DNA of 36,204 bases from Nostoc sp. T09 (lineage in GTDB: Bacteria > Cyanobacteriota > Cyanobacteriia > Cyanobacteriales > Nostocaceae), in assembly GCF_002154695.1 (NCBI RefSeq), contig NZ_MTAV01000087.1, positions 1-36,204 on the forward strand. The letters run 5' to 3'. Of the stretch, positions 16,846 through 27,103 are shown piece by piece. Every line of letters starts with the position of its first letter. Within the stretch, counting starts at the first letter, position 1. The position numbers and the translations under genes were made by a program. The notes below the pieces were generated by a model that saw only the letters and a program-made list of their open reading frames with translations, was not told the DNA's origin and ran no database searches.

Positions 16846-17004
16846 TCACGCTTCTTTTTCTTTCTACCTCTGCGCCTCTGCGCGACGGACACTTTCCTCA
16901 ACGGGGGGAACCCCCGCACGGAAGTATCCTCCTCTGCGTGAAGCTAATTCATCTTTCCACTCAGCAACGCCCTAATTTTCACCCTTCACCCTTCCTAAGT
17001 CGCC
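16846..17004. other. Upstream region of cmpD with further palindromes
   Basis: GC-rich block (CTCTGCGCCTCTGCGCGACG; GGGGGGAACCCCC) followed by CACCCTTCACCCTTCC just before the cmpD start. It contains no gene. No clear Shine-Dalgarno is seen for cmpD. Confidence 0.5.
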
Positions 17005-17856
17005 ATGCAAAACCGCAATTTAAGATTAGCCGAAAGAACACCATTAGCAACTGGAATCAGCAATCGCCAACCTTTCCTAGAGATTAGAGACGTTTCTAAA
17101 GTTTACCCCACAAAAAAAGGCCCCTTCACCGTACTCGACGGCGTTAACCTCAACGTAGAACAAGGCGAGTTTATTTGCGTAATTGGTCACTCTGGCTGCG
17201 GCAAGTCAACCCTGCTGAATATGGTATCGGGTTTTAACTTTCCCACCTCAGGACAAGTGCTGCTAGAAGGACAACCCATCACTAAACCAGGCCCAGACAG
17301 GATGGTTGTCTTCCAAAATTATGCCTTACTCCCCTGGCGCACTGCATTTGACAACATTTACCTAGCTGTTAACGCAGTCTACCCCGAAAAACCAGAAGCT
17401 CAAAAAAGAGCGATCGTCCGCGAACATTTAGCAATGGTGGGACTCGCCGATGCGATGGAAAAGAAACCAATGCAAATGTCTGGTGGTATGAGACAAAGAG
17501 TTTCTATCGCCCGTGCTTTGGCAATTCGTCCCAAAGTTCTGATTTTAGACGAACCTTTTGGGGCATTAGATGCAATTACCAAAGAAGAGTTACAAGAAGA
17601 ATTACTGAAAATTTGGGGTGATAACCGCTGCACAGTGCTGATGATTACCCATGATATTGATGAAGCGCTATTTTTAGCAGACAAATTGGTGATGATGACC
17701 AATGGCCCTCATGCAAAAATTGGTGAAGTCTTGGAAATTCCCTTTTCCCGTCCACGCGATCGCGCCCGCATCATGGAAGATCCACAATATTACAAACTAC
17801 GCAACTATGCCCTAGACTTCCTATTTAACAGATTTGCCCACGACGATGTAGGCTAA
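17005..17856 (+). CDS. cmpD: Bicarbonate/nitrate ABC transporter ATPase CmpD/NrtD
   Basis: A 283-residue ABC ATPase, the second, single-domain nucleotide-binding subunit of the transporter. Walker A GHSGCGKST, Q-loop VFQNYALLPWR, signature MSGGMRQR, Walker B VLILDEPFGALD and H-loop ITHDIDEA are all present. It is close in sequence to the N-terminal ATPase of CmpC, indicating an old duplication. The gene follows cmpC after 548 bases of repeats instead of the usual short gap, so it may depend on its own promoter or receive less read-through. The ATG at 17005 leaves about 20 residues before the ABC domain, as in family members. Confidence 0.92.
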   Translation: MQNRNLRLAERTPLATGISNRQPFLEIRDVSKVYPTKKGPFTVLDGVNLNVEQGEFICVIGHSGCGKSTLLNMVSGFNFPTSGQVLLEGQPITKPGPDRMVVFQNYALLPWRTAFDNIYLAVNAVYPEKPEAQKRAIVREHLAMVGLADAMEKKPMQMSGGMRQRVSIARALAIRPKVLILDEPFGALDAITKEELQEELLKIWGDNRCTVLMITHDIDEALFLADKLVMMTNGPHAKIGEVLEIPFSRPRDRARIMEDPQYYKLRNYALDFLFNRFAHDDVG

Positions 17857-18042
17857 AACGTTCCCTAGAACAACAAAGGTTAGTACTAAGTCAAAAGTAA
17901 AAGGTAAAGTCAAAAACCTGCCTTTTATTTTTGGCTTTTTTCTTTGTTACTGCTTTTACAAATAAATGAATCGGTGCGCCTTACCAAGGATTTGGATATT
18001 GTTTCCTGTTGGGGTGACCAGCTTTAGCTTGAAAGCTAAGTT

Positions 18043-18432
18043 TCAAGCCAGAGTTTGTGGACAGTAACCCAATCCCCTGATAAAAACTTGGCGAAACGCT
18101 TCTATCTCCTGCGTTTCCGGCTGGCCATGAGAAACGACAGCAACCTGGTAGCGATGCATGACATCAATAGGGGACTGTCCGCCAGCCAAACTCCAAAGCG
18201 CTAATTGTACCTGCTTTGGTGGTGAGTACCTAATTCCTAATTCACTTAAGACTGACCTCAAGTCACCATCTTCTTGAGGTGAGACCTGATACTTTAGTCT
18301 GACTTTAACTACCCAACCATCAATTTGATTAATCACAGTGACGAAGCTGATTTTGAGTTGAGGTTTACTCTGTAGGTATTCAATCAACCGTAATGTAAGG
18401 CTGGCATTCGCCAGATAGCACAGGTATTCCAT
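18043..18432 (-). CDS. Conserved-looking protein of unknown function
   Basis: 129 residues from the ATG at 18432 (MEYLCYLANASL); the frame stays open upstream to a TTG at 18480 but no Shine-Dalgarno supports either. The composition is that of a soluble alpha/beta protein, with no signal peptide or membrane span, and it ends GLGYCPQTLA. I do not recognise the family. It is convergent with cmpD, 186 bases away, and stands alone on the minus strand. Confidence 0.6.
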   Translation of the reverse strand: MEYLCYLANASLTLRLIEYLQSKPQLKISFVTVINQIDGWVVKVRLKYQVSPQEDGDLRSVLSELGIRYSPPKQVQLALWSLAGGQSPIDVMHRYQVAVVSHGQPETQEIEAFRQVFIRGLGYCPQTLA

Positions 18433-18679
18433 ATGAGTGCTGCTGAATTGGGTTAGTTCAGTTTGAAGATACAGAAACAATGTGAGGAACTTGTGAGCGA
18501 TCGCCCCTCACCTTTTGCCCTTCATCTTTAACCCCATCCCTCAAAGATTATGGCTGACTTTTTAGGCAACTATCCTATTTGCATGACTTGTTTTATCCAT
18601 AACGCTATATCTTGTGAATTCGCATTTACACCTTTTAGGTTAGCAGTTGTAAATTTTGCGATCGCAAACAAATAACTTT

Positions 18680-19378
18680 TCAATCACAATCACTTCTTAA
18701 ATGCAACATAATAGCTGTCGAGAGTCCATCCCACAGCGGAGTATTAACATCAGCTTTTCTCAATGCTTCTGCTGCCCAGGTATTACAATTTCTCAATATT
18801 GAATAACTGCCCAATGCATCATAAAAGCCAGCATTAGCCGTATGACCATTACCAATACGGATGACTCTACCTTGATTGTTTACTTTAAAAGTAGCTTGAA
18901 TAAATTTTATTAATTCTAAATAATGATTTTTATTAACTTTAATACATTTAACTTCTAAATAATCTGGTATTAATTGATAACCTTGAACATATATGACAGA
19001 AGGAGTTGGTAGAAATAAAGCTCTAAAAGTCGTAGACAATCGTAAATCCGCCACAGATGGCGTTGACATATAAAAATCGCGATCGCCCCAACCAAAACTT
19101 AAATAATTATAATCATTGAAATTCTCTATGCCAATTCTTTCTACAGATATATACTTGTGCCAATCAAAAACATAATTTTTTGTCGGTACTATAATATTAG
19201 AATGAATCCCAGTATTAGAAATACAAATAACCAAATTACAATTTTCTTTTGGCTGATAACCCCATTTCCTAGGGATGAATACACCAATAGCTAATAAAGC
19301 TAGACTAGATAAACACAATCTACAAAAGTGACGCCGACATAAAAAACAGCGAGCCAGTAAATTCTGAGTAAATTTCAT
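18680..19378 (-). CDS. DUF2459 family protein (TIGR02117-like)
   Basis: 232 residues. A basic, Cys-containing N terminus precedes one hydrophobic span (about LCLSSLALLAIGVFIP), so the rest is probably outside the cytoplasm. Family landmarks are seen: NTGIHSNIIVPTKNY, LSFGWGDRDFYMSTP, and NCNTWAAEALRKADVNTPLW near the C terminus. Members were once called urease-associated, but the function is unknown; the conserved His, Asp and Cys resemble a hydrolase site (inference). The ATG at 19378 (MKFTQN) is chosen over the longer frame to 19477 because the upstream part runs into a GC-rich repeat and TTAGGG lies 6 bases before it. Confidence 0.8.
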   Translation of the reverse strand: MKFTQNLLARCFLCRRHFCRLCLSSLALLAIGVFIPRKWGYQPKENCNLVICISNTGIHSNIIVPTKNYVFDWHKYISVERIGIENFNDYNYLSFGWGDRDFYMSTPSVADLRLSTTFRALFLPTPSVIYVQGYQLIPDYLEVKCIKVNKNHYLELIKFIQATFKVNNQGRVIRIGNGHTANAGFYDALGSYSILRNCNTWAAEALRKADVNTPLWDGLSTAIMLHLRSDCD

Positions 19379-19429
19379 AACAGCCCTAACAAGTTTTGTA
19401 ATTAATTTTACACAGCGAAAAGTTATAAG

Positions 19430-19490
19430 GGAGCCGGGTTTCCCGACTTGGGCAGACTGCCGTGGAAACCCCCGCAAGCACGTGGCTTAA
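19430..19490. repeat. Fragment of GC-rich dispersed repeat
   Basis: GGGAGCCGGGTTTCCCGACTTG and GTGGAAACCCCCGCAAGCACG, unlike the AT-rich flanks; typical of Nostoc interspersed palindromes. It artificially extends the DUF2459 open frame. Confidence 0.5.
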
Positions 19491-19554
19491 CTTTTCAAGA
19501 GAGAATGTATAGAGGTTGCTAATTCGATATCTAAAAATATAAAAGGTAATAATC

Positions 19555-20442
19555 ATGAGTCCTCGTGCACTGCTGTTAGTAAATCATCATGCTCGTAAAG
19601 GGAAAAAGAGCCTCACAGAAGCGATTGAATGTTTAAAAAAATCAGGCTTTGATTTGATTGAGGAATCTACAGAACATCCCAACCGCTTGAATGAAATTAT
19701 TCGTCACTACCGAGATCGAGTTGACTTGGTAATTGTTGGCGGTGGTGATGGCACACTCAATGCCGCAGTGGATGCTTTAGTCGATACTCAATTACCTTTA
19801 GGTATCTTACCTTTGGGAACTGCTAACGATTTAGCCAGGACTTTAGGAATTCCCAATTCCTTAACCGAAGCTTGCAAAATTATTGCCACCGGAGAGCAGC
19901 GACGTATTGACTTAGGACGGGTAAATGGCAAGCATTTTTTCAACGTCGCCAGTATGGGACTAAGTGTGAAAATCACTGAGAGACTTACCAAAGAAGTAAA
20001 GCGCCGCTGGGGAGTATTCGCTTACCTCGCCACAGCATTACAAGTAATGTGGGAATCTCGACCCTTTAGCGCCGAAATTCGCATCAACGGTGAATCGATT
20101 CGTGTACGAACGGTACAGATTGCTGTAGGTAATGGTCGCTATTATGGTGGTGGCATGGCAGTTGCTCACGATGCCACAATCGACGATCAAAGACTTGATC
20201 TCTACAGTTTAGAAATTAACAATTGGTGGCAAATCATACCCTTGCTTCCAGCAATGCGACAAGGACGACACATAAAATGGCGCGAAGTCCGTGCCTTTCA
20301 AGGTCAAGAAATGGAAGTTTATACCCGAAAACCACGTCCTATTAATACTGATGGCGAAATAACCACCTATACCCCAGCCCACTTTTACGTTATTCCTAAA
20401 GCTGTAACTGTGTTTGTCCCATCAGAAGGAGCGCAGCTTTAA
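19555..20442 (+). CDS. YegS/DagK-type lipid kinase
   Basis: A 295-residue protein of the diacylglycerol/lipid kinase family, which phosphorylates diacylglycerol or related lipids with ATP at the membrane surface. The nucleotide-binding GGGDGT is at residues 62-67 and GTANDLAR at 88-95; the C-terminal beta-sandwich with YGGGMAVAHDATIDDQRLDLY is also present. AAGG lies a few bases before the ATG. The next gene, exoD, begins 153 bases downstream on the same strand and could be cotranscribed. The true substrate cannot be told from sequence. Confidence 0.92.
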   Translation: MSPRALLLVNHHARKGKKSLTEAIECLKKSGFDLIEESTEHPNRLNEIIRHYRDRVDLVIVGGGDGTLNAAVDALVDTQLPLGILPLGTANDLARTLGIPNSLTEACKIIATGEQRRIDLGRVNGKHFFNVASMGLSVKITERLTKEVKRRWGVFAYLATALQVMWESRPFSAEIRINGESIRVRTVQIAVGNGRYYGGGMAVAHDATIDDQRLDLYSLEINNWWQIIPLLPAMRQGRHIKWREVRAFQGQEMEVYTRKPRPINTDGEITTYTPAHFYVIPKAVTVFVPSEGAQL

Positions 20443-20595
20443 TTTTTAAGTGTTAGATTGGCAAAACAAAACACATTCAAGATAAATAAAATTTGATTTT
20501 TTACGGAATTATTTGTAGAACAAATGTATACATTGATAAAGCGATTTACTTAACTAAAGTTGGGTATTGTGGAAAATCGCCAAGACTCAAGCCAA

Positions 20596-21201
20596 ATGCA
20601 TCTCAGATTTTCTCAAGAAATTAAGTCATTATTGCAAAATTTAGCCGAACAGCCGCTAACCCTAGGAGAGATTCTGGCAAAAACTTCCGAACGGGGCTTT
20701 AGTTTGGTAATAGCATTGTTAGTTTTACCGTTTTTATTTCCTATGCCACCCGGATTAACTGGGCCATTTGGTGCTGCATGCTTGCTGTTATCGACGCAGA
20801 TGGTATTAGGAAGGCGATCGCCTTGGCTACCCAAAAAAATTGCCAACTACAAATTTCCCCGCCGCTTTGCCCAATTATTGCTGCATAACCTGCGACGAGT
20901 TACGAGGATATTAGAAAAAATTGCCCGTCCCCGGTTAGCAAAAATAGCTAATAGTCATTGGGCTTGGCGATTCAATGGGTTTTGTATATCGTGGTTAACC
21001 GTATTACTAATTTCACCAATTCCCTTAACCAATCCCATCCCTACTGTCGGTATTTTACTACTAGCAGTTGCCACGATCGAATCTGACGGTTTATTGATGT
21101 GTATCAGCTATGTAGTTACTGTTTTAATTACAGGACTATTTGGATTTATCGGTTATGCGCTGTGGTTAGCTCCAAGTTTATTGCCATCTATTTTTAAATA
21201 A
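20596..21201 (+). CDS. exoD: ExoD family membrane protein
   Basis: About 201 residues of the exopolysaccharide-synthesis ExoD family. It has a polar N terminus with LTLGEILAKTSERGFSLVIA, then hydrophobic blocks (LVLPFLFPMPPGLTGPFGAA; WLTVLLISPIPLTNP; two more to the C terminus), so an integral membrane protein. ExoD was linked to exopolysaccharide production and alkali sensitivity in rhizobia; the mechanism is unknown. The ATG at 20596 is used, but GTG at 20569 or TTG at 20560 are in frame and none has a convincing Shine-Dalgarno. Confidence 0.85.
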   Translation: MHLRFSQEIKSLLQNLAEQPLTLGEILAKTSERGFSLVIALLVLPFLFPMPPGLTGPFGAACLLLSTQMVLGRRSPWLPKKIANYKFPRRFAQLLLHNLRRVTRILEKIARPRLAKIANSHWAWRFNGFCISWLTVLLISPIPLTNPIPTVGILLLAVATIESDGLLMCISYVVTVLITGLFGFIGYALWLAPSLLPSIFK

Positions 21202-21348
21202 TAAAAGTCCCCAACTTAAAGCTGAGGACGTAATTAAAATTAAGGTGCATCTACCATTTCTATATCCATCAAGATTTTGCGATATCGGGAGGAATTTATC
21301 TAATTACGAAAATTTTATCTTTTAACTTTTGACTTCCGTATCAGGGTA

Positions 21349-22335
21349 CTAGTTCTCCATTGCTTGAAGAACTTTGAGATATAAATTTTCTACTCTCTGA
21401 GTTTGCAGTTCACCAAACGAGGCGTAGTTCTGCAAGCCTGGGGACCCATTAACTTCGATAATAATATAGTCTACCATTGGCTTAGTTATATCGTTTGTAA
21501 TAATATCTACACCTACTAATCTTAAGCCCATATCTTTTGTAATATTAATTGCCAATTTTTGAAAATCGGCATGAATACTTTCTGTTAAATCTATTGCCTC
21601 ACCTCCACTTGATAAATTTGCATTGTCCAAAAGATAGATAATGGTATCTTTTGGTACCACACTGTCAAAAGTTAGTTTTTGCCTTTGTAATTTTTTTTTA
21701 ATTCTAAAATCTTCAAAATCTATAATTTTTCTGCCATTTTTATTCAGTAATAATTGCTTTCTCTGCAAAAGTTCCCAAACACTAGATTTACCATCTCCTA
21801 CTACAAATAAGGGAATTCTTTGGTAGGCAATAATTACCTCTTCATCTAGTACCAAAATCCTGTAGTCATTACCAACATGAAAGCGCTCGACAATGAATCC
21901 TGAGGTTATTTGCAAGATTTTTTTAGCTACTTGATAGTATTCTCGCTTATTATGAACCTTGGTAACTAATCTACCTTGGCTAAGATTCAAGGGTTTGACA
22001 ATTACAGGAAATCCTAGAGCTTTAGCATAATCAAAGCCATCATCTATATTTCTTAATGTGCCTATTTTTTTACATAAGTGCTCATTAAAAAATGTTTTGC
22101 CCTCAGGAACTTTATAGCCAAAATGCTTCAGTAAAAAACTAGAGCAACCTTTATCTTTTGCAATCTCCGCTGCACCGAAACCATTTATGTTGAATTGAGT
22201 AGAGCGAAAAACAGTTTTATTACCGTTTTTAAAAGTAATGTGTCCCACAAAATTACATTCTGGATCTACTAATAGTACTGCTCCTATTTGCTCAACTACT
22301 TTTTGAAGTATTGATATTACAAATGGTGTCTTCAT
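21349..22335 (-). CDS. Stand-alone ATP-grasp ligase, cyanophycin-synthetase-like
   Basis: A 328-residue ATP-grasp protein. The ATP-grasp part shows AKALGFPVIVKPLNLSQGR (Lys of the ATP site), FIVERFHVGNDYRILVLDEE, and late metal-binding residues IIIEVNGSPGLQNY. The segments VVGDGKSSVWELL and ANLSSGGEAIDLTESIH resemble the middle domain of cyanophycin synthetase CphA, yet the Mur-ligase-like domain that CphA carries is missing and the N-terminal ~60 residues are short. It could join an amino acid or small acid to a carboxylate by an acyl-phosphate; the substrate is unknown. The gene is more AT-rich than its neighbours and I see no HIP1 octamer in it, which hints at transfer. It is monocistronic on the minus strand. 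Confidence 0.8.
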   Translation of the reverse strand: MKTPFVISILQKVVEQIGAVLLVDPECNFVGHITFKNGNKTVFRSTQFNINGFGAAEIAKDKGCSSFLLKHFGYKVPEGKTFFNEHLCKKIGTLRNIDDGFDYAKALGFPVIVKPLNLSQGRLVTKVHNKREYYQVAKKILQITSGFIVERFHVGNDYRILVLDEEVIIAYQRIPLFVVGDGKSSVWELLQRKQLLLNKNGRKIIDFEDFRIKKKLQRQKLTFDSVVPKDTIIYLLDNANLSSGGEAIDLTESIHADFQKLAINITKDMGLRLVGVDIITNDITKPMVDYIIIEVNGSPGLQNYASFGELQTQRVENLYLKVLQAMEN

Positions 22336-22923
22336 TTTTATAAAGTCTAGTTTTAAATCTAAATGTACCTACATAAATTTTTGGGCATTGAGAAAAATCA
22401 CACAGGCGTAATGCTGGCGATATTTTCCTTCTTGCTTTGATATTAAGTTGTGGTTTTCTTAATTGCAGAGTAAAAATAGGCTCAATATATATTCAAGTGC
22501 TATGTGCTAAATTGTCAATCCTACAGTTTATTTTAAAACTCTTCATTAAGCGATTTTACATAGCAATTTAGTTCTTTTCAATGCGCTTAACAAAGATATC
22601 TTTGGCTCATCAGGGGACAGACCCATTTTATTGCTTATGTGACGACGACTGTCGGTAGTAGCGCAGGGCCTTGTGCCTGTTCAATGATGCCAAAGTCCCA
22701 TTTTTTACCATGTGATGAGGGGTATCACCCTCGATTTGGCACCAGCATCCTAACAAATACTAGGCGCTAAATATTAGTTTTAACTAACATTTAACACTAA
22801 GTGTTGACAACCCAAAAATAATGTATTAATAAGGGTGCATCAATAACTAAGAGGCGTTAGTAGAACATCCCTGCCAAGAAACTTACTAATGCCTTTGACT
22901 TAACTCCTATGGATATCTAGATC
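22336..22923. other. Gene-free stretch, 588 bases, with a nested stem-loop
   Basis: AT-rich first half, then a GC-richer block about 22610-22750. There TGCCAAA (22688-22694) pairs with TTTGGCA (22735-22741) around an inner hairpin GAGGG / CCCTC (22717-22721 with 22728-22732); CAGGGCCTTGTGCCTG lies just upstream. A TTGACA box is at 22804, after this block and before the small gene at 22924. The structure may be a small RNA or an upstream leader. Confidence 0.5.
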
Positions 22924-23157
22924 ATGCCACAAAATACCGATTACGATTCCACCACAGAAAATCAAGCTAAAGCTTACAAAAAACGTCTTAATGCTTGGGC
23001 CATCAGCCGTCTTGTTCCTAATATGGAACCAGTGATTGTAGCTCGATTTCGCAGTCGTTCTGATGCAGATGGATATTTGAGACACTTACGCCAGGTGATA
23101 CCTAACACTGCCTTCGAGATTATTGTTGATTATCAACGCGATGAAGCTGTAAGCTGA
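22924..23157 (+). CDS. Small conserved-looking soluble protein (77 aa)
   Basis: The protein is hydrophilic with an alpha-beta pattern: a charged helix (NQAKAYKKRLNAWAISRLVP), then VIVARFRSRSDADGYLRHLR and a last strand FEIIVDYQRDE. The second half reads like a small ferredoxin-like sheet-helix unit of the kind that summarises an SPOR-like or translation-associated fold, but I cannot name a family. The ATG at 22924 has no strong Shine-Dalgarno; TTGACA at 22804 may belong to its promoter. It is flanked downstream by repeats. Confidence 0.7.
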   Translation: MPQNTDYDSTTENQAKAYKKRLNAWAISRLVPNMEPVIVARFRSRSDADGYLRHLRQVIPNTAFEIIVDYQRDEAVS

Positions 23158-23820
23158 AGTTTTTATTCATGCAATGTCCTAAAGCATTGATTCAATATTC
23201 ATAGGTATTTTTACACAAAGACAAGAAAGGCAAGGGAGAAAAGGTGAGATAGGTGCTCTCTTGATAGGGTTTGCAACATCCTTCGGGTGACGCTCCTTCT
23301 CCCAAGGGGAGACGCTACGCGAATGTCGCTAACGCCAGTTCCCTACGGTGGGAAACCCGCCTACCCTGCGGGAACGGCTGCGCCGAACAAAACTGGACTC
23401 ACCACTTGCTACCCTGCGGTAAGCCTCCGACGAAAAAGCTGGGAAAATCTTTCGGGTGAAGCTCGTTCCGACGCTTGTACCTCGCTACTGCTAACGATAG
23501 TCGCCTAGGGTGGGAAACCCGCCTACCTTTTGGGAACGGCTGCGCCGAACAGCGCTGGACTCACCACAACGGACTGGCTTCTTTGCAGGCGAATGCGTTA
23601 GTGAGAAACAAGCGTGAGCTTTAGCTAAAGGGAAAGCAAAGAAGAAATCTCTTTAACTACAGGGAACAGGAAAGAGAATTTCCTATTCTCCAATGGAAGC
23701 AAGAGTTCCTCGTTGCCCGTTCCTCTTGTCATAATTGCCTCATGCCCTACTTCTCAAATAATTTGAAGATTACTGAATTGGTGTTTTAGAAAACTGGAAG
23801 GGTAAGTTTTATCTAAGGTG
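23158..23820. repeat. Repeat-filled gap with a duplicated GC-rich dispersed repeat
   Basis: From about 23270 to 23640 the stretch consists of Nostoc-type GC-rich repeats. One block (TGGGAAACCCGCCTACC, then GGGAACGGCTGCGCCGAAC, then CTGGACTCACCAC) is present twice, starting at 23349 and 23511, an offset of 162 bases. Short open frames here are by-products. The rest (23640-23820) shows no gene. Confidence 0.8.
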
Positions 23821-23850
23821 CAAAAAAAGGCGAACACAAAGTTCGCCTTT
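23821..23850 (-). terminator. Rho-independent terminator of the chlL-chlN cluster
   Basis: Read on the minus strand: perfect 10-bp stem AAAGGCGAAC / GTTCGCCTTT with a five-base loop, followed by a T run (A run at 23822-23828 on the plus strand). It lies 41 bases beyond the chlN stop. Confidence 0.92.
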
Positions 23851-23891
23851 ACTCATATGGTGTTATGGTGTTGCTTGATTAAACCCAAATC

Positions 23892-25319
<1,428 letters not shown>

Positions 25320-25447
25320 TTAAAGCGAACAAGGCAGGTGAATATAGGGCAGGTATGTGGGGAAAGAATGATTCTTCCCCCAGATTCCCGTGATGTGGCA
25401 CATAGCACCAGCCAGCAATCCCTAAATTCAACAGGAACGCTAATAAT

Positions 25448-26191
25448 TTAAGCGTTGGGGAAGAGACGGGCAATTTCGGATTCATCAAAAACGCCAGCTG
25501 GCAGTTCTTCCCCTAAAAATTCATTGTTGCCATCACCCTTTTGCAGCGCTGTTTCATCACCCCAGACATCAGATAACACGTCACTAAAAGCGTTCTCGTC
25601 TGTTGAGTTCAGATCCTCAAGCACCTGGTCATCCAGCTTGATTTCTGATGTAGTAGTCGTATCGAAGGAAATCTCACCAAACTCATCTACATCTACACTG
25701 GATGCATTTTGGGACTCATCTTTTGAGTTATGCCCGTTCAGTCCATTTGAGATTTGATGAGCAGCATCCACGATTGTAAATTCTTGAGCAACGGCCGCAT
25801 CCGCAAAACTATTGAGATGAGCATTGCTAGATGTTTCATCTTGGAGGTTGCCATCAATGATAGCTACTGCATCATGCCGATAATTCTCTGAATCTAGCTT
25901 GGGGATATAACGGTTACCCAGAGCAATGTCTGGATCGAAATGTAAATCCAGTACTTCAATTAGGGTATCGGCGTCAGGATTCAGTCTGGAAAAGGGTAGC
26001 ATTAACTGCGCGAGTTTTGGCTCTAACGCATTGACAACTCCCAGGATGAGGTAAGAAGGTGGTCGTTTACCGCCATCAGGGGTATACACTGATTCCACCT
26101 CCATGTGAAGAGTAATCCAGTCACGATTCGTCTGGAAGAACATTAACCACTTTTGCTTTATTGAATCTGTAAAGCTATGAAAGAAAGCCAT
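25448..26191 (-). CDS. DUF5331 family protein between chlL and chlN
   Basis: 247 residues from ATG 26191 (MAFFHSFTDSIKQKW), chosen because AGGATGGGG lies just upstream; the longer frame to 26230 lacks this. The N-terminal ~120 residues form the conserved part (WLMFFQTNRDWITLHMEVES, PPSYLILGVVNALEPKLAQL); the rest is strongly acidic and low in complexity (many Asp, Glu, Ser), ending EIARLFPNA. It is a cyanobacterial family with no known function. Placement between two subunits of the same reductase suggests a role in its assembly, protection from oxygen or regulation, but that is inference from position. No metal-binding cluster is visible. Confidence 0.85.
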   Translation of the reverse strand: MAFFHSFTDSIKQKWLMFFQTNRDWITLHMEVESVYTPDGGKRPPSYLILGVVNALEPKLAQLMLPFSRLNPDADTLIEVLDLHFDPDIALGNRYIPKLDSENYRHDAVAIIDGNLQDETSSNAHLNSFADAAVAQEFTIVDAAHQISNGLNGHNSKDESQNASSVDVDEFGEISFDTTTTSEIKLDDQVLEDLNSTDENAFSDVLSDVWGDETALQKGDGNNEFLGEELPAGVFDESEIARLFPNA

Positions 26192-26222
26192 ATTATTTCC
26201 CCATCCTGAGAATTTAGATGAT

Positions 26223-27089
26223 TTATACAATCATCAAGTCTAATTCCTCTTCCGGATTCCGTACCTGGGGTTTACTCGGATTTAAATAAAAATCTGATAA
26301 TAAAGAGAACAATTCCCGATCTTGGGCATCATTCGGGACAACACCTTCTGGACGCGCCAGAATTTGGTCAGCAATGTTGAGATAGTAATCGCAAACGTAG
26401 TTCAAAGATGGGTCAGATTCTGCCATTTCAAACAAAGTCTTACCTTTAACACGAGAAACGCGGATGTCTTCAATTAAAGGCAGGACTTCCAAAACTGGCA
26501 TTGGTACTGCTTCTATATATTTCTCGATCAAATCACGTTTGGAGGTGCGATTACCAATTAAACCAGCTAGACGTAGTGGGTGAGTCCGTGCTTTTTCTCT
26601 AACTGAAGCCGCAATACGATTGGCAGCAAATAAAGCATCAAAGCCGTTGTCAGTCACAATCATGCAGTAATCTGCATAGTTGAGTGGTGCTGCAAAACCA
26701 CCGCAGACAACGTCACCTAGTACGTCAAAAAGAATTACGTCGTAAACATCAAAGGCATTAAGTTCTTTAAGTAATTTCACGGTTTCGCCAACAACGTAGC
26801 CACCGCATCCGGCACCAGCGGGGGGACCACCTGCCTCAACGCAATCGACACCACCGTAGCCTTTATAAATTACATCTTCTGGCCAGACATCTTCGTAGTG
26901 GTAGTCCTTTTCTTGCAGGGTATCAATAATTGTCGGAATTAAAAATCCTGTGAGGGTAAAGGTACTGTCATGCTTGGGGTCGCAGCCAATTTGCAGCACT
27001 TTCTTACCGCGTTTTGCTAGGGCGACTGAGATGTTACAGCTAGTTGTGGATTTGCCGATTCCACCTTTTCCATACACTGCTAGTTTCAC
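26223..27089 (-). CDS. chlL: Light-independent protochlorophyllide reductase iron-sulfur ATP-binding protein
   Basis: NifH-like electron donor; the homodimer hydrolyses ATP and passes electrons through one 4Fe-4S cluster to ChlN-ChlB. The start is a GTG at 27089, giving 288 residues, the family's standard length, beginning [19 protein letters not shown] lies 9 bases upstream. The open frame continues 19 codons further, but those lack family similarity. P-loop GKGGIGKST is at residues 7-15 and the cluster ligands are Cys95 (AGCGG) and Cys129 (VVCGG). It leads the cluster and lies 31 bases before the DUF5331 start. Confidence 0.98.
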   Translation of the reverse strand: MKLAVYGKGGIGKSTTSCNISVALAKRGKKVLQIGCDPKHDSTFTLTGFLIPTIIDTLQEKDYHYEDVWPEDVIYKGYGGVDCVEAGGPPAGAGCGGYVVGETVKLLKELNAFDVYDVILFDVLGDVVCGGFAAPLNYADYCMIVTDNGFDALFAANRIAASVREKARTHPLRLAGLIGNRTSKRDLIEKYIEAVPMPVLEVLPLIEDIRVSRVKGKTLFEMAESDPSLNYVCDYYLNIADQILARPEGVVPNDAQDRELFSLLSDFYLNPSKPQVRNPEEELDLMIV

Positions 27090-27098
27090 TGTTGTTTG

Positions 27099-27103
27099 CC
27101 TCT
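27099..27103 (-). promoter_or_regulatory. Shine-Dalgarno that fixes the chlL GTG start
   Basis: AGAGG on the minus strand, 9 bases before the GTG at 27089. It decides in favour of the 288-residue form over the longer open frame. Confidence 0.7.

Noticed and set aside
16664-17087. Frames of 61 and 114 residues across the 21-bp repeat
   Set aside because: Period is a multiple of three, so both strands stay open by chance; no family, and one overlaps cmpD.
23271-23508. Two overlapping frames of 62 and 73 residues
   Set aside because: They consist entirely of GC-rich dispersed repeat and have no Shine-Dalgarno.
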